This document shows positions 1 to 5,813 of a DNA stretch of 8,896 bases, piece after piece. The stretch is from an uncultured Erysipelotrichaceae bacterium. GTDB lineage: Bacteria > Bacillota_I > Bacilli_A > RF39 > UBA660. The stretch's first letter is position 1. The number at the start of each line of letters is the position of its first letter. A program made the position numbers and the translations under genes. Below the pieces are notes generated by a model that worked only from the letters and a program-made list of their open reading frames with translations, was not told where the DNA came from and did no database searches. The stretch lies in the NCBI GenBank assembly GCA_902783215.1, contig CACZQD010000014.1, positions 1-8,896 of the forward strand, read 5' to 3'.

Positions 1-90
1 ACTAGTAAAATCGCTAATTTAAAATAAAAAAATAAAAATTTTATAAAGTTTTGTATAGAAATACTTGACTTTATTATGAGAGGAGGATTT

Positions 91-918
91 ATGGGAATTG
101 CATCTTTAGTATTAGGAATAATTGGTATGTTAGTATCATTAACAATTTTTAAGGATTTAAGCCTGATTTTATGCATTTTAGGAATTGTTTTAGGAATAAT
201 ATCAATTGTTAAAAAGAAAAATAAAGGAATGTCTATAGCAGGAATTATATTATCTTTACTTGGACTTATACTATGTTTTGCTGTTGACTCATCAACTAAT
301 ACAAGTGGAACTGGAATTACTAATGATAGTGGTAAAGGAACAAAAACAGTAGAAGTTTCAACTGACAAAGTTAAAGTTGAAAAATTAGGACTTACAAAAG
401 CTGGAGATTTAGTAGTTAAAGTAACTAACAACAATAAAGGATCAGTATGTTTATCGTCAATTACTGCAAATTTTAAAGATTCTTCTGGTAAATTTGTATT
501 AAAAAAAGAAGCAGAAAGTTCATTTGTAGTTATTCCTGCTAAAAGTTCGACTTTGGTATATTTTTGGGGATTTGATGAAGACTATTCTCAATATGCAGAT
601 GTCTCATTTAAAACACAATTAGCTAATATTTCTGATGATTTTGTAGCTAAAGGAATTAAAATTTCATCAAATAACACTGGATCACAAATAGCTGTAACAC
701 TAAAAAATAATTCTGGAAAGTCTATTTCATCATCAAATGTTGTTGTTATCTATTATAGTGGTAATGAAATAGTTGGTGCTAAAACTGGATATGACGATTC
801 TACTGTTTCAGATGGATCAGAAGCATATATAAATGTAGATTATCCTGAGGATAGTGATTATAATGATGTTTCCTTTGATAAATTTGAAGTTTATTACATT
901 AATGCATCAATTGATTAG
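91..918 (+). CDS. Membrane-anchored protein: DUF4190-like N-terminus plus two Ig-like repeats
   Basis: The protein has 275 residues. Three hydrophobic segments lie at about residues 3-20, 22-40 and 46-64, in Gly/Ile/Leu-rich style (ASLVLGIIGMLVSL, GMSIAGIILSLLGLILCF) like DUF4190 membrane proteins. A Ser/Thr/Gly linker (about 65-85) follows, then two beta-rich repeats at about 90-180 and 190-275. Both repeats carry an N-N-x-G turn, an aliphatic strand and a D-Y-x-D/A-D-V-S-F ending (YADVSFKT, YNDVSFDK), which resembles FxLYD-type Ig-like domains. The second half is probably outside the cell. I chose ATG 91 because AGGAGG lies at 81-86, while an in-frame ATG at 76 has no ribosome binding site and would contain it. 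No convincing promoter is visible upstream. The function is unknown; a surface or envelope role is inference from topology. Confidence 0.75.
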   Translation: MGIASLVLGIIGMLVSLTIFKDLSLILCILGIVLGIISIVKKKNKGMSIAGIILSLLGLILCFAVDSSTNTSGTGITNDSGKGTKTVEVSTDKVKVEKLGLTKAGDLVVKVTNNNKGSVCLSSITANFKDSSGKFVLKKEAESSFVVIPAKSSTLVYFWGFDEDYSQYADVSFKTQLANISDDFVAKGIKISSNNTGSQIAVTLKNNSGKSISSSNVVVIYYSGNEIVGAKTGYDDSTVSDGSEAYINVDYPEDSDYNDVSFDKFEVYYINASID

Positions 919-965
919 GATTAATATTACGTTTCTATACTAAAATTATAAATAGTAGGAATTGT

Positions 966-1018
966 AAAAGAAGGATAATTATGTTTATGAAAAATATAAG
1001 AATATCTTTCTTTTTTTT
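966..1018 (+). terminator. Weak Rho-independent terminator-like hairpin
   Basis: An arm at 966-977 (AAAAGAAGGATA) can pair with 1003-1014 (TATCTTTCTTTT) over 12 positions with one G-U pair. A short T tract follows. The loop is long (25 bases) and the stem is AT-rich, so this is a weak candidate for the end of the upstream gene. It overlaps a tiny open frame at 981-1031. Confidence 0.35.
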
Positions 1019-1084
1019 CTTCCTTTACTAAAGAATTCATAGACTTTTTTTAGAATAAACTATTAAAAAAAACAGTAATTTTTG

Positions 1085-1093
1085 TGGTATAAT
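1085..1093 (+). promoter_or_regulatory. Extended -10 promoter for the GDPD-methyltransferase-RluA unit
   Basis: TGGTATAAT is a full extended -10 element (TGn plus TATAAT at 1088-1093). There is no recognisable -35 box at 16-18 bases; that position is an A run. The expected start near 1100 leaves a leader of about 87 bases before ATG 1187. I see no stable structure in the leader. Confidence 0.6.
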
Positions 1094-1186
1094 CATTATA
1101 TAGCTTATATATGAAATATGTAATTAGTATGTTAAAAAAAATTAATAAAAAAATATAATTATATTGATAATGATAAGAGGTGATGT

Positions 1187-1885
1187 ATGAGAAATCTTTC
1201 TTTTTTAACTAGTTCTTTAATCGCACATAGAGGTTTACACAATGATCATATCAAAGAAAATACTTTATTAGCTTTTGAAAAAGCAATGAAACATAAGATG
1301 ATTATTGAACTAGATATCCAATTAACCAAAGATAATCAAATTGTTGTTTTTCATGATCAATCATTGAAACGTATGATGGATATTAATAAGAAAATAAATA
1401 ATTTAACTTATAAAGAATTAAATAAAATAGCTACATATCATATTCCAACTTTTGAGGAAGTACTGAAATTAGTAAAAGGGAAGGTACCATTATTAATAGA
1501 ATTAAAGCCATATAGTAAAACAAATATACTTGAAGAAAAAATGTGTGAATTAATGGATAACTATCAAGGATCTTTTGCAATTCAATCTTTTAATCCAAGA
1601 ATAATTTATTGGTTTAAGAAGAATAAAAAGGATTATATACGTGGTCAATTATTAACTATTAATTATCATTACAATTTTATAACAAATATAATATATAATC
1701 ATATGTTGTTTAATTATTTCACAAAGCCAGATTTTGTTAGTTATAATGTCAAAGGATTACCAAATAAAATAATAGCTAAAACAAGAAAAAAAGATTTAAT
1801 AATAGGTTGGACAATTAGAGATAAAAAAGAATTGGAAAAATATGAAAAATATTGCGATAATTTTATTGTCGAAAATATGGTATAA
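1187..1885 (+). CDS. Glycerophosphodiester phosphodiesterase (GDPD family)
   Basis: It hydrolyses glycerophosphodiesters (deacylated phospholipid headgroups) to glycerol-3-phosphate and an alcohol. The 232-residue protein covers one GDPD TIM barrel. The visible signature includes HRG (14-16), ENTLLAF (24-30), ELDIQLTKD (41-49, metal ligands E41 and D43), VVFHD (53-57, catalytic H56) and IELK (104-107, E105). H14 and H56 are the expected catalytic pair. There is no signal peptide or membrane segment, so it should act in the cytoplasm, as in lipid turnover or glycerol-phosphate salvage. Start ATG 1187 follows AGAGGTGAT at 1176-1184. It is the first gene of a unit with the methyltransferase 17 bases downstream. 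Its last codons contain an extended -10 element. Family assignment is firm; the in vivo substrate is unknown. Confidence 0.9.
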   Translation: MRNLSFLTSSLIAHRGLHNDHIKENTLLAFEKAMKHKMIIELDIQLTKDNQIVVFHDQSLKRMMDINKKINNLTYKELNKIATYHIPTFEEVLKLVKGKVPLLIELKPYSKTNILEEKMCELMDNYQGSFAIQSFNPRIIYWFKKNKKDYIRGQLLTINYHYNFITNIIYNHMLFNYFTKPDFVSYNVKGLPNKIIAKTRKKDLIIGWTIRDKKELEKYEKYCDNFIVENMV

Positions 1886-1886
1886 T
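1878..1886 (+). promoter_or_regulatory. Internal extended -10 promoter at the end of the GDPD gene
   Basis: TGGTATAAT is repeated here exactly as at 1085-1093, spanning the last codons and the stop of the phosphodiesterase gene. No good -35 box is present. The predicted start would be near 1893, giving a leader of about 10 bases before ATG 1903, which is short. It could give separate expression of the methyltransferase and RluA genes, or be chance in AT-rich DNA. Confidence 0.35.
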
Positions 1887-1902
1887 AATTGAGGTGATTT
1901 TT

Positions 1903-2766
1903 ATGCGAATAAGTAATGAGTGGAGCGATTATGAATGTATTGATGCTGGAAATGGAGAAAAGTTAGAAAGATGGGGGAAATATATTTTACGTCGCCCAGA
2001 TCCGCAAGCAATTTGGTATACAGATAAAAATTGGTCAAACTTAGATGGTTTTTATCATCGAAGTAAAAAAGGTGGTGGCAGTTGGGAGTTTTTTACGAAA
2101 TTACCTGATTATTGGACTGTATCTTACAAAAATCTTACTTTTAAGGTATCCCCAACAAACTTTAAACACACCGGATTATTTCCTGAACAAGCTACAAATT
2201 GGGACTTTATGATGGATAAAATCAAAAAATGTAAAAGAAAAGTAAAGGTACTTAACTTATTTTCCTATACTGGTGCGGCTACAATGGCTTGTTCTAGTGC
2301 TGGAGCTGATGTTGTGCAAGTTGATTCATCTAAAGGAATGACAGAATGGGCAAAAGAAAATCAAAAATTATGTGGCTTAGAAAGTAATTATATTCGGTTT
2401 ATTGTTGACGATTGTTTAAAATTTGTTCAAAGAGAATATCGACGTGGAAATAAATATGATGCTATTGTTATGGATCCACCAAGTTATGGGCGTGGGCCTA
2501 ACAAAGAAGTATGGAAATTTGAAGAAAATATTTATAATTTAATAGATAATTGTATTAAAATATTAAGCGATGAGCCAATCTTCTTTCTAATTAATTCGTA
2601 TACTACAGGTATTTCAAGTACTGTTTTAGAAAATATATTAAAATCTAGGTTATTACCACTTTTTCCTAATGGTACTATTGATTCAGGTGAGATTGGTCTG
2701 CCAATAACAAAAAATGATATGGTTTTGCCTTGTGGAATATATTCTAGGTATATAAGTAATGATTAA
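1903..2766 (+). CDS. RlmI-like class I SAM-dependent rRNA methyltransferase
   Basis: This is a 287-residue member of the family that contains E. coli RlmI (23S rRNA cytosine methylation), in the shorter form found in many Firmicutes. The N-terminal region has the typical NGEKLERWGKYILRRPDPQ stretch (17-35). The Rossmann fold begins with motif I NLFSYTGAATMA (118-129), then the acidic ribose-binding D141 in VDSS, a D169-D170 pair and motif IV DPPSYGRG (191-198). I use ATG 1903 because GAGGTG at 1891-1896 lies six bases upstream; the in-frame GTG at 1894 lies inside that ribosome binding site. The 3' end overlaps the RluA-type gene by eight bases, so the two RNA-modification genes are likely translated together. 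The target base is not known. Confidence 0.85.
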   Translation: MRISNEWSDYECIDAGNGEKLERWGKYILRRPDPQAIWYTDKNWSNLDGFYHRSKKGGGSWEFFTKLPDYWTVSYKNLTFKVSPTNFKHTGLFPEQATNWDFMMDKIKKCKRKVKVLNLFSYTGAATMACSSAGADVVQVDSSKGMTEWAKENQKLCGLESNYIRFIVDDCLKFVQREYRRGNKYDAIVMDPPSYGRGPNKEVWKFEENIYNLIDNCIKILSDEPIFFLINSYTTGISSTVLENILKSRLLPLFPNGTIDSGEIGLPITKNDMVLPCGIYSRYISND

Positions 2767-3412
2767 TATTATATATGAAGACAATCATCTGTTAGTGGTT
2801 GAAAAACCAATAAATGTACCTGTTCAACAAGATATTAGTCAAGATAAAGATTTACTAAATATGTTGAAAAAATATTTAAAAGAAAAATATCATAAACCAG
2901 GTAACGTATATTTGGGACTAGTTCATCGTTTAGATCGTCCAGTAGGTGGCATTATGGTGTTTGCTAAAACTAGTAAATGTGCATCCAGATTAGGTAAGCA
3001 AATACAGAATCATACATTTATTAAAACTTATTATGCTATAGTTGAAGGTAATATTGAAAATAAAGGAATATTTAAGGATAAATTATTAAAAGATACCAAT
3101 AATAATACTGTAATAGTATCAGAAAAAGGAAAAGAAGCTATTTTAGAATATAAAAAAATAAAGTGTATCAATAACTTATCCTTGGTCCAAATTAATCTTA
3201 AAACAGGTAGATCACATCAAATACGAGTACAATTTTCTTATCACGGATATCCACTTTATGGAGATCATCGCTATAATATGAATGTTCAAGAAAAAAGTCA
3301 AATTGCTTTATTTGCGCAAAAAATATCTTTTGCGCATCCAATTACAAATGAGATATTATCATTTGAACTACCTCTACCTAAAAGAAAGCCATGGGAAATA
3401 TTTGAAGGTTGA
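2759..3412 (+). CDS. RluA-family pseudouridine synthase, short form without S4 domain
   Basis: It converts uridine to pseudouridine in rRNA or tRNA. The 217-residue protein is only the catalytic domain. YEDNHLLVVEKP (6-17) is the usual family opening. HRLDRPVGG (56-64) holds the catalytic Asp59, and LKTGRSHQIRVQF (147-159) is the conserved C-terminal motif, with Ser152 where many members have Thr. There is no N-terminal S4 RNA-binding domain, unlike the larger RluC/RluD types. The start overlaps the end of the methyltransferase gene by eight bases; only a weak TAGG-like ribosome binding site precedes it, so coupled translation is likely. The TGA stop sits inside the stem of the unit's terminator. 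The target site cannot be assigned. Confidence 0.9.
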   Translation: MINIIYEDNHLLVVEKPINVPVQQDISQDKDLLNMLKKYLKEKYHKPGNVYLGLVHRLDRPVGGIMVFAKTSKCASRLGKQIQNHTFIKTYYAIVEGNIENKGIFKDKLLKDTNNNTVIVSEKGKEAILEYKKIKCINNLSLVQINLKTGRSHQIRVQFSYHGYPLYGDHRYNMNVQEKSQIALFAQKISFAHPITNEILSFELPLPKRKPWEIFEG

Positions 3413-3443
3413 CACTTTTTATGTAAACCTTCATTTTTATTTA
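3403..3443 (+). terminator. Rho-independent terminator of the GDPD-methyltransferase-RluA unit
   Basis: The arm 3403-3414 (TGAAGGTTGACA) pairs with 3422-3433 (TGTAAACCTTCA) over 12 positions with a single mismatch. The loop is seven bases and a T-rich tail (TTTTTATTT) follows. The left arm contains the TGA stop of the pseudouridine synthase gene. Confidence 0.85.
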
Positions 3444-3453
3444 TCTATTTTTA

Positions 3454-3482
3454 TTGACTAAAAAATAATTTAAGAGTAAATT
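3454..3482 (+). promoter_or_regulatory. Candidate housekeeping promoter for the Asn-rich protein gene
   Basis: TTGACT (3454-3459) and TAAATT (3477-3482) are 17 bases apart. The -35 matches 5 of 6 consensus bases and the -10 matches 4 of 6. It stands just after the terminator and about 20 bases before the ribosome binding site at 3493-3499. Confidence 0.45.
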
Positions 3483-3503
3483 ATAAATAGATGGAGGTGT
3501 ATT

Positions 3504-4070
3504 ATGATAAAAGAAAATCTTATTTTTCATTTAACGCACAATAAAGAAGTTGCTAATAAGATAAATGATAATAATACTACTAATTTAATTAGTACAAAAA
3601 TGTTAAATGAAGAAATAGAAATGCTTTGTAACAATAAAACTTTATTACATGCTTTAAAGATAAATAATATACCTCAAAAAAGAGTTGTTTATATATTCAA
3701 AGCTAATGTAGATAATCAAGAATATGATAATCACAAAGTTAGTAGTGTTAAAATAAGTGTTAATTTAGATGATTTACAAAGTAATGAAGAAAATATTGAA
3801 TATTTAGATAATTATACAGACAACAATAGTAATTTAAATGTTTATAAAACTTGTCAAGATTTCTTTAATGTAGGAGTAATTAATAATAGAACAATTGAAG
3901 GATTTTCTATTGGAACATATGCTTCTTCAAAATATACTAAAGAATTTACTATTGACAAGGGTGAAGAACAAAATAATTGGAATAATTATGTTATATATGA
4001 AGATACATATCAAGATTATAATGATATAGAAGATGATAATATGGCAAAATCTTATGTATTAAAAGGTTAA
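3504..4070 (+). CDS. Uncharacterised Asn-rich cytoplasmic protein
   Basis: I do not recognise this 188-residue protein. It has no signal peptide or membrane segment, and about 17 percent of residues are Asn. Its C-terminal half is acidic with many Tyr and Asp (YEDTYQDYNDIEDDN near the end). The better-ordered parts appear to be the N-terminus (LIFHLTHNKEVANKI, 6-20), a strand-like VVYIFKANVD and FNVGVINNRTIEGFSIGTYAS. ATG 3504 follows GGAGGTG (3493-3499), a strong ribosome binding site, so the gene is probably real and translated. A terminator precedes it and cwlD follows after 37 bases with no clear terminator or strong promoter between. The two may be cotranscribed, but a spore role for it is only inference from position. 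Confidence 0.65.
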   Translation: MIKENLIFHLTHNKEVANKINDNNTTNLISTKMLNEEIEMLCNNKTLLHALKINNIPQKRVVYIFKANVDNQEYDNHKVSSVKISVNLDDLQSNEENIEYLDNYTDNNSNLNVYKTCQDFFNVGVINNRTIEGFSIGTYASSKYTKEFTIDKGEEQNNWNNYVIYEDTYQDYNDIEDDNMAKSYVLKG

Positions 4071-4107
4071 TATAAAAAAAATTACATATATTTTAATAGG
4101 TGATGAA

Positions 4108-4770
4108 ATGTTATCTAAAAAAATATATGTTTTATTTTTGTTAATTTTGATTGTTTGTTCTTTCTCGTTTTTTACAATAAATGCTAAACATAAGCCATTA
4201 TCTAATAAAATAATATTTCTAGATCCTGGACATGGAGGGTTAGATCCTGGAAGCACTTATAAAAATATATATGAAAAAGATATTAACTTAAAAATTTGCT
4301 TTGAATTAAAAAAACAGTTAGAAAAAAAAGGTGCAAAAGTATTTATGACACGATATGGTGACTATGACTTAAGCAGTAATAATGTCAGAGCACGAAAAAG
4401 AAGTGATTTAACCAATAGAGCTAAAATAATTAATAAATCTGATGCTGATATGTATATATCTATTCATTTAAATGCCACTCAATCATCAACCTGGAAAGGA
4501 ATACAAGTTTTCTATGATGATGTAAATCAAGAAAATAAAAATATTGCAAAACATTTTCAGAAAGAATTAAATAGTTACTTAAAAACAAATCGTTCATATA
4601 GCGAAATAAAAGGAATGCTTTTTAATAGACAAGTAAAAGTTCCGGGTATTTTAATAGAAGTAGGTTTTTTATCTAATCCAAATGATCGTTATTTACTTAG
4701 ACAGGATAGTTATCAGATTAAATTAGCTACAAATATTACTAAATCCTTAATTAACTATTATAATGGATAA
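4108..4770 (+). CDS. cwlD: N-acetylmuramoyl-L-alanine amidase CwlD, spore cortex type
   Basis: This zinc amidase (Amidase_3 family) cuts the bond between muramic acid and L-Ala. In B. subtilis, CwlD works with the deacetylase PdaA to make muramic delta-lactam in the spore cortex, the mark that germination enzymes recognise. The 220-residue protein has an N-terminal signal or anchor helix at 6-24. The catalytic domain starts with IIFLDPGHGG (H42), then E56 of YEKD, SIHLNA (H120) and IEVGFLSNP with catalytic E184. The DLTNRAKIIN stretch, the W-x-G-x-Q-x-FY stretch and the length resemble CwlD more than general amidases, and no cell-wall repeat domain is present. ATG 4108 follows AGGTGAT (4098-4104). 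The nearby dacB-spmA-spmB genes support the spore assignment; a vegetative amidase is the alternative. Confidence 0.8.
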   Translation: MLSKKIYVLFLLILIVCSFSFFTINAKHKPLSNKIIFLDPGHGGLDPGSTYKNIYEKDINLKICFELKKQLEKKGAKVFMTRYGDYDLSSNNVRARKRSDLTNRAKIINKSDADMYISIHLNATQSSTWKGIQVFYDDVNQENKNIAKHFQKELNSYLKTNRSYSEIKGMLFNRQVKVPGILIEVGFLSNPNDRYLLRQDSYQIKLATNITKSLINYYNG

Positions 4771-4866
4771 TAATTAATTTTTATTAAATAGCAGCAATTA
4801 TAATGTGGATGTAATGAAAAGTTAAATATAAAAATGTAGTTATATATTTTCTTTTATTAAGTTTTG

Positions 4867-4875
4867 TGCTATAAT
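4867..4875 (+). promoter_or_regulatory. Extended -10 promoter for the two-pass coiled-coil protein gene
   Basis: TGCTATAAT is an extended -10 element with TATAAT at 4870-4875. No consensus -35 is present. The likely start near 4882 gives a leader of about 17 bases that holds the AAAGGAG site. The rest of the gap after cwlD (4771-4866) shows no clear terminator. Confidence 0.55.
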
Positions 4876-4898
4876 GTCTAAGAAAGGAGTTGCTAGGA

Positions 4899-5684
4899 AT
4901 GAATGAGAAAAAAGAGTATTTAAATGAAGAAAGATATCAAAAAGCTAAAAAGAAAATTACTAGTATATCATTAATAATTTTGGTTGTTTCTTTATTAATT
5001 GGTGGAGGTTTAATTGCAGCAGGTATTATAAAAACCAATTCAGCTAAAAATAACGCTAATAAACTTAATGAAGAAAATTATAATGCTGCATATAAAGAAT
5101 CGTCAGAAAATGTAGACGTTGCTAAGAAAAGATTGAGTGAAATAGCAACTGAAAAAGAAACATTAAATAAACAATATAATTCAAAACAACAGGAATGTGA
5201 TTCTTTGAACATGTCGGATTCTGATTGGTATACAAAAGTTAATCAATGTCATAGAGAAGCAAGTGATATTCAATCAAAAATTGATGAATTAGAGTCAGAA
5301 GAATTTGACTTGAATAATAAAGATTATACTGTTTATATTGATAAAATATATGCAAAACGTTATTATTTCTTATCATTTATTGGAATTGGTGTAATTTTCA
5401 TGGGCGGTATGATAGCTTTAGCGTTCTACGTAATTGCTAAAAGAAGAGAAATATTAGCTTTTACTACTCAACAAGTTATGCCTGTTGCTCAAGAAGGAAT
5501 TGAGAAAATAGCGCCTACTATTGGAAATGCAGCAGGAACTATTGCTAAAGGTATTAAAGAAGGGTTAAAAGATGAAGATACTAAGACAGAAGAAATTGTA
5601 ACTGAAGAAGAAGTTGATGAAAATATAGATAATTCAACAAATCAAGAAGAAAGTACAATTGATGATAATAAAATTGAAGAATAG
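4899..5684 (+). CDS. Uncharacterised two-pass membrane protein with extracytoplasmic coiled coil
   Basis: The family is not recognised. The 261-residue protein has a short charged N-terminus, a membrane helix at about 20-44, a Glu/Lys/Asn-rich helical stretch at about 50-140, a second membrane helix at about 157-180 and a long acidic tail. By the positive-inside rule (KKK before helix 1, KRR after helix 2) both ends are cytoplasmic and the coiled coil is outside. Cys100 and Cys117 lie in this outer part and could form a disulfide. The tail begins with a Gly/Ala/Lys stretch (GNAAGTIAKGIKEGLKDE) that may be amphipathic and ends in Glu/Asp-rich sequence. AAAGGAG at 4883-4889 supports ATG 4899; an upstream in-frame TTG at 4890 abuts that site and is unlikely. 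It has its own promoter and terminator between cwlD and dacB. Confidence 0.75.
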   Translation: MNEKKEYLNEERYQKAKKKITSISLIILVVSLLIGGGLIAAGIIKTNSAKNNANKLNEENYNAAYKESSENVDVAKKRLSEIATEKETLNKQYNSKQQECDSLNMSDSDWYTKVNQCHREASDIQSKIDELESEEFDLNNKDYTVYIDKIYAKRYYFLSFIGIGVIFMGGMIALAFYVIAKRREILAFTTQQVMPVAQEGIEKIAPTIGNAAGTIAKGIKEGLKDEDTKTEEIVTEEEVDENIDNSTNQEESTIDDNKIEE

Positions 5685-5703
5685 TATTTATTTTGAATTA
5701 TAT

Positions 5704-5731
5704 AAACTATCAATTTAATTGGTAGTTTTTT
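5704..5731 (+). terminator. Rho-independent terminator after the coiled-coil protein gene
   Basis: AAACTATCAA (5704-5713) pairs with TTGGTAGTTT (5719-5728) with one G-U pair and a five-base loop, followed by further T residues. It stands 20 bases after the stop codon. Confidence 0.75.
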
Positions 5732-5758
5732 GATACTTAATTAATATAATACTATAGA
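5730..5758 (+). promoter_or_regulatory. Candidate promoter for the dacB-spmA-spmB unit
   Basis: TTGATA (5730-5735) and TATAGA (5753-5758) are exactly 17 bases apart. A perfect TATAAT (5745-5750) lies between them but lacks a partner -35. The -35 overlaps the T tract of the preceding terminator. The predicted start near 5765 puts the hairpin at 5774-5803 inside the leader. Confidence 0.45.
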
Positions 5759-5773
5759 TATTCAATATAACAT

Positions 5774-5803
5774 AAAAGAGTGTATTTATGCATACACTTT
5801 TTT
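5774..5803 (+). terminator. Terminator-like hairpin in the dacB leader, possible attenuator
   Basis: AAAAGAGTGTAT (5774-5785) pairs with ATACAC plus six T (5792-5803) over 12 positions with one G-U pair. The loop is the six bases TTATGC, and the T run ends directly at the ribosome binding site AGGTGAG (5804-5810). In form it is a good Rho-independent terminator. Its place between a candidate promoter and the dacB start suggests either a second terminator that insulates dacB or an attenuator. No competing antiterminator arm was identified. Confidence 0.55.
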
Positions 5804-5813
5804 AGGTGAGATA

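Noticed and set aside
65..90. TTGACT at 65-70 as a -35 box for the first gene
   Set aside because: Its -10 would fall on the ribosome binding site and start codon, so it cannot serve ATG 91.
1894..1902. GTG 1894 as the methyltransferase start
   Set aside because: The GTG is part of the ribosome binding site GAGGTG that serves ATG 1903.
3410..3412. Genetic code 4 (TGA as Trp), as in mycoplasma-like AT-rich genomes
   Set aside because: TGA ends the RluA-type gene exactly at a terminator, Trp is written TGG, and no gene has an internal TGA.
4059..4256. Minus-strand open frame of 65 codons
   Set aside because: It lies opposite the start and first catalytic motif of cwlD and has no supporting signal.
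4814..4860. AT-rich imperfect hairpin after cwlD as its terminator
   Set aside because: Only six pairs (ATATAA/TTATAT) are continuous and the outer part needs bulges, so it is not better than chance in this DNA.
4890..4898. TTG 4890 as the start of the two-pass coiled-coil protein
   Set aside because: It directly abuts the AAAGGAG site, leaving no spacing; ATG 4899 is well placed.
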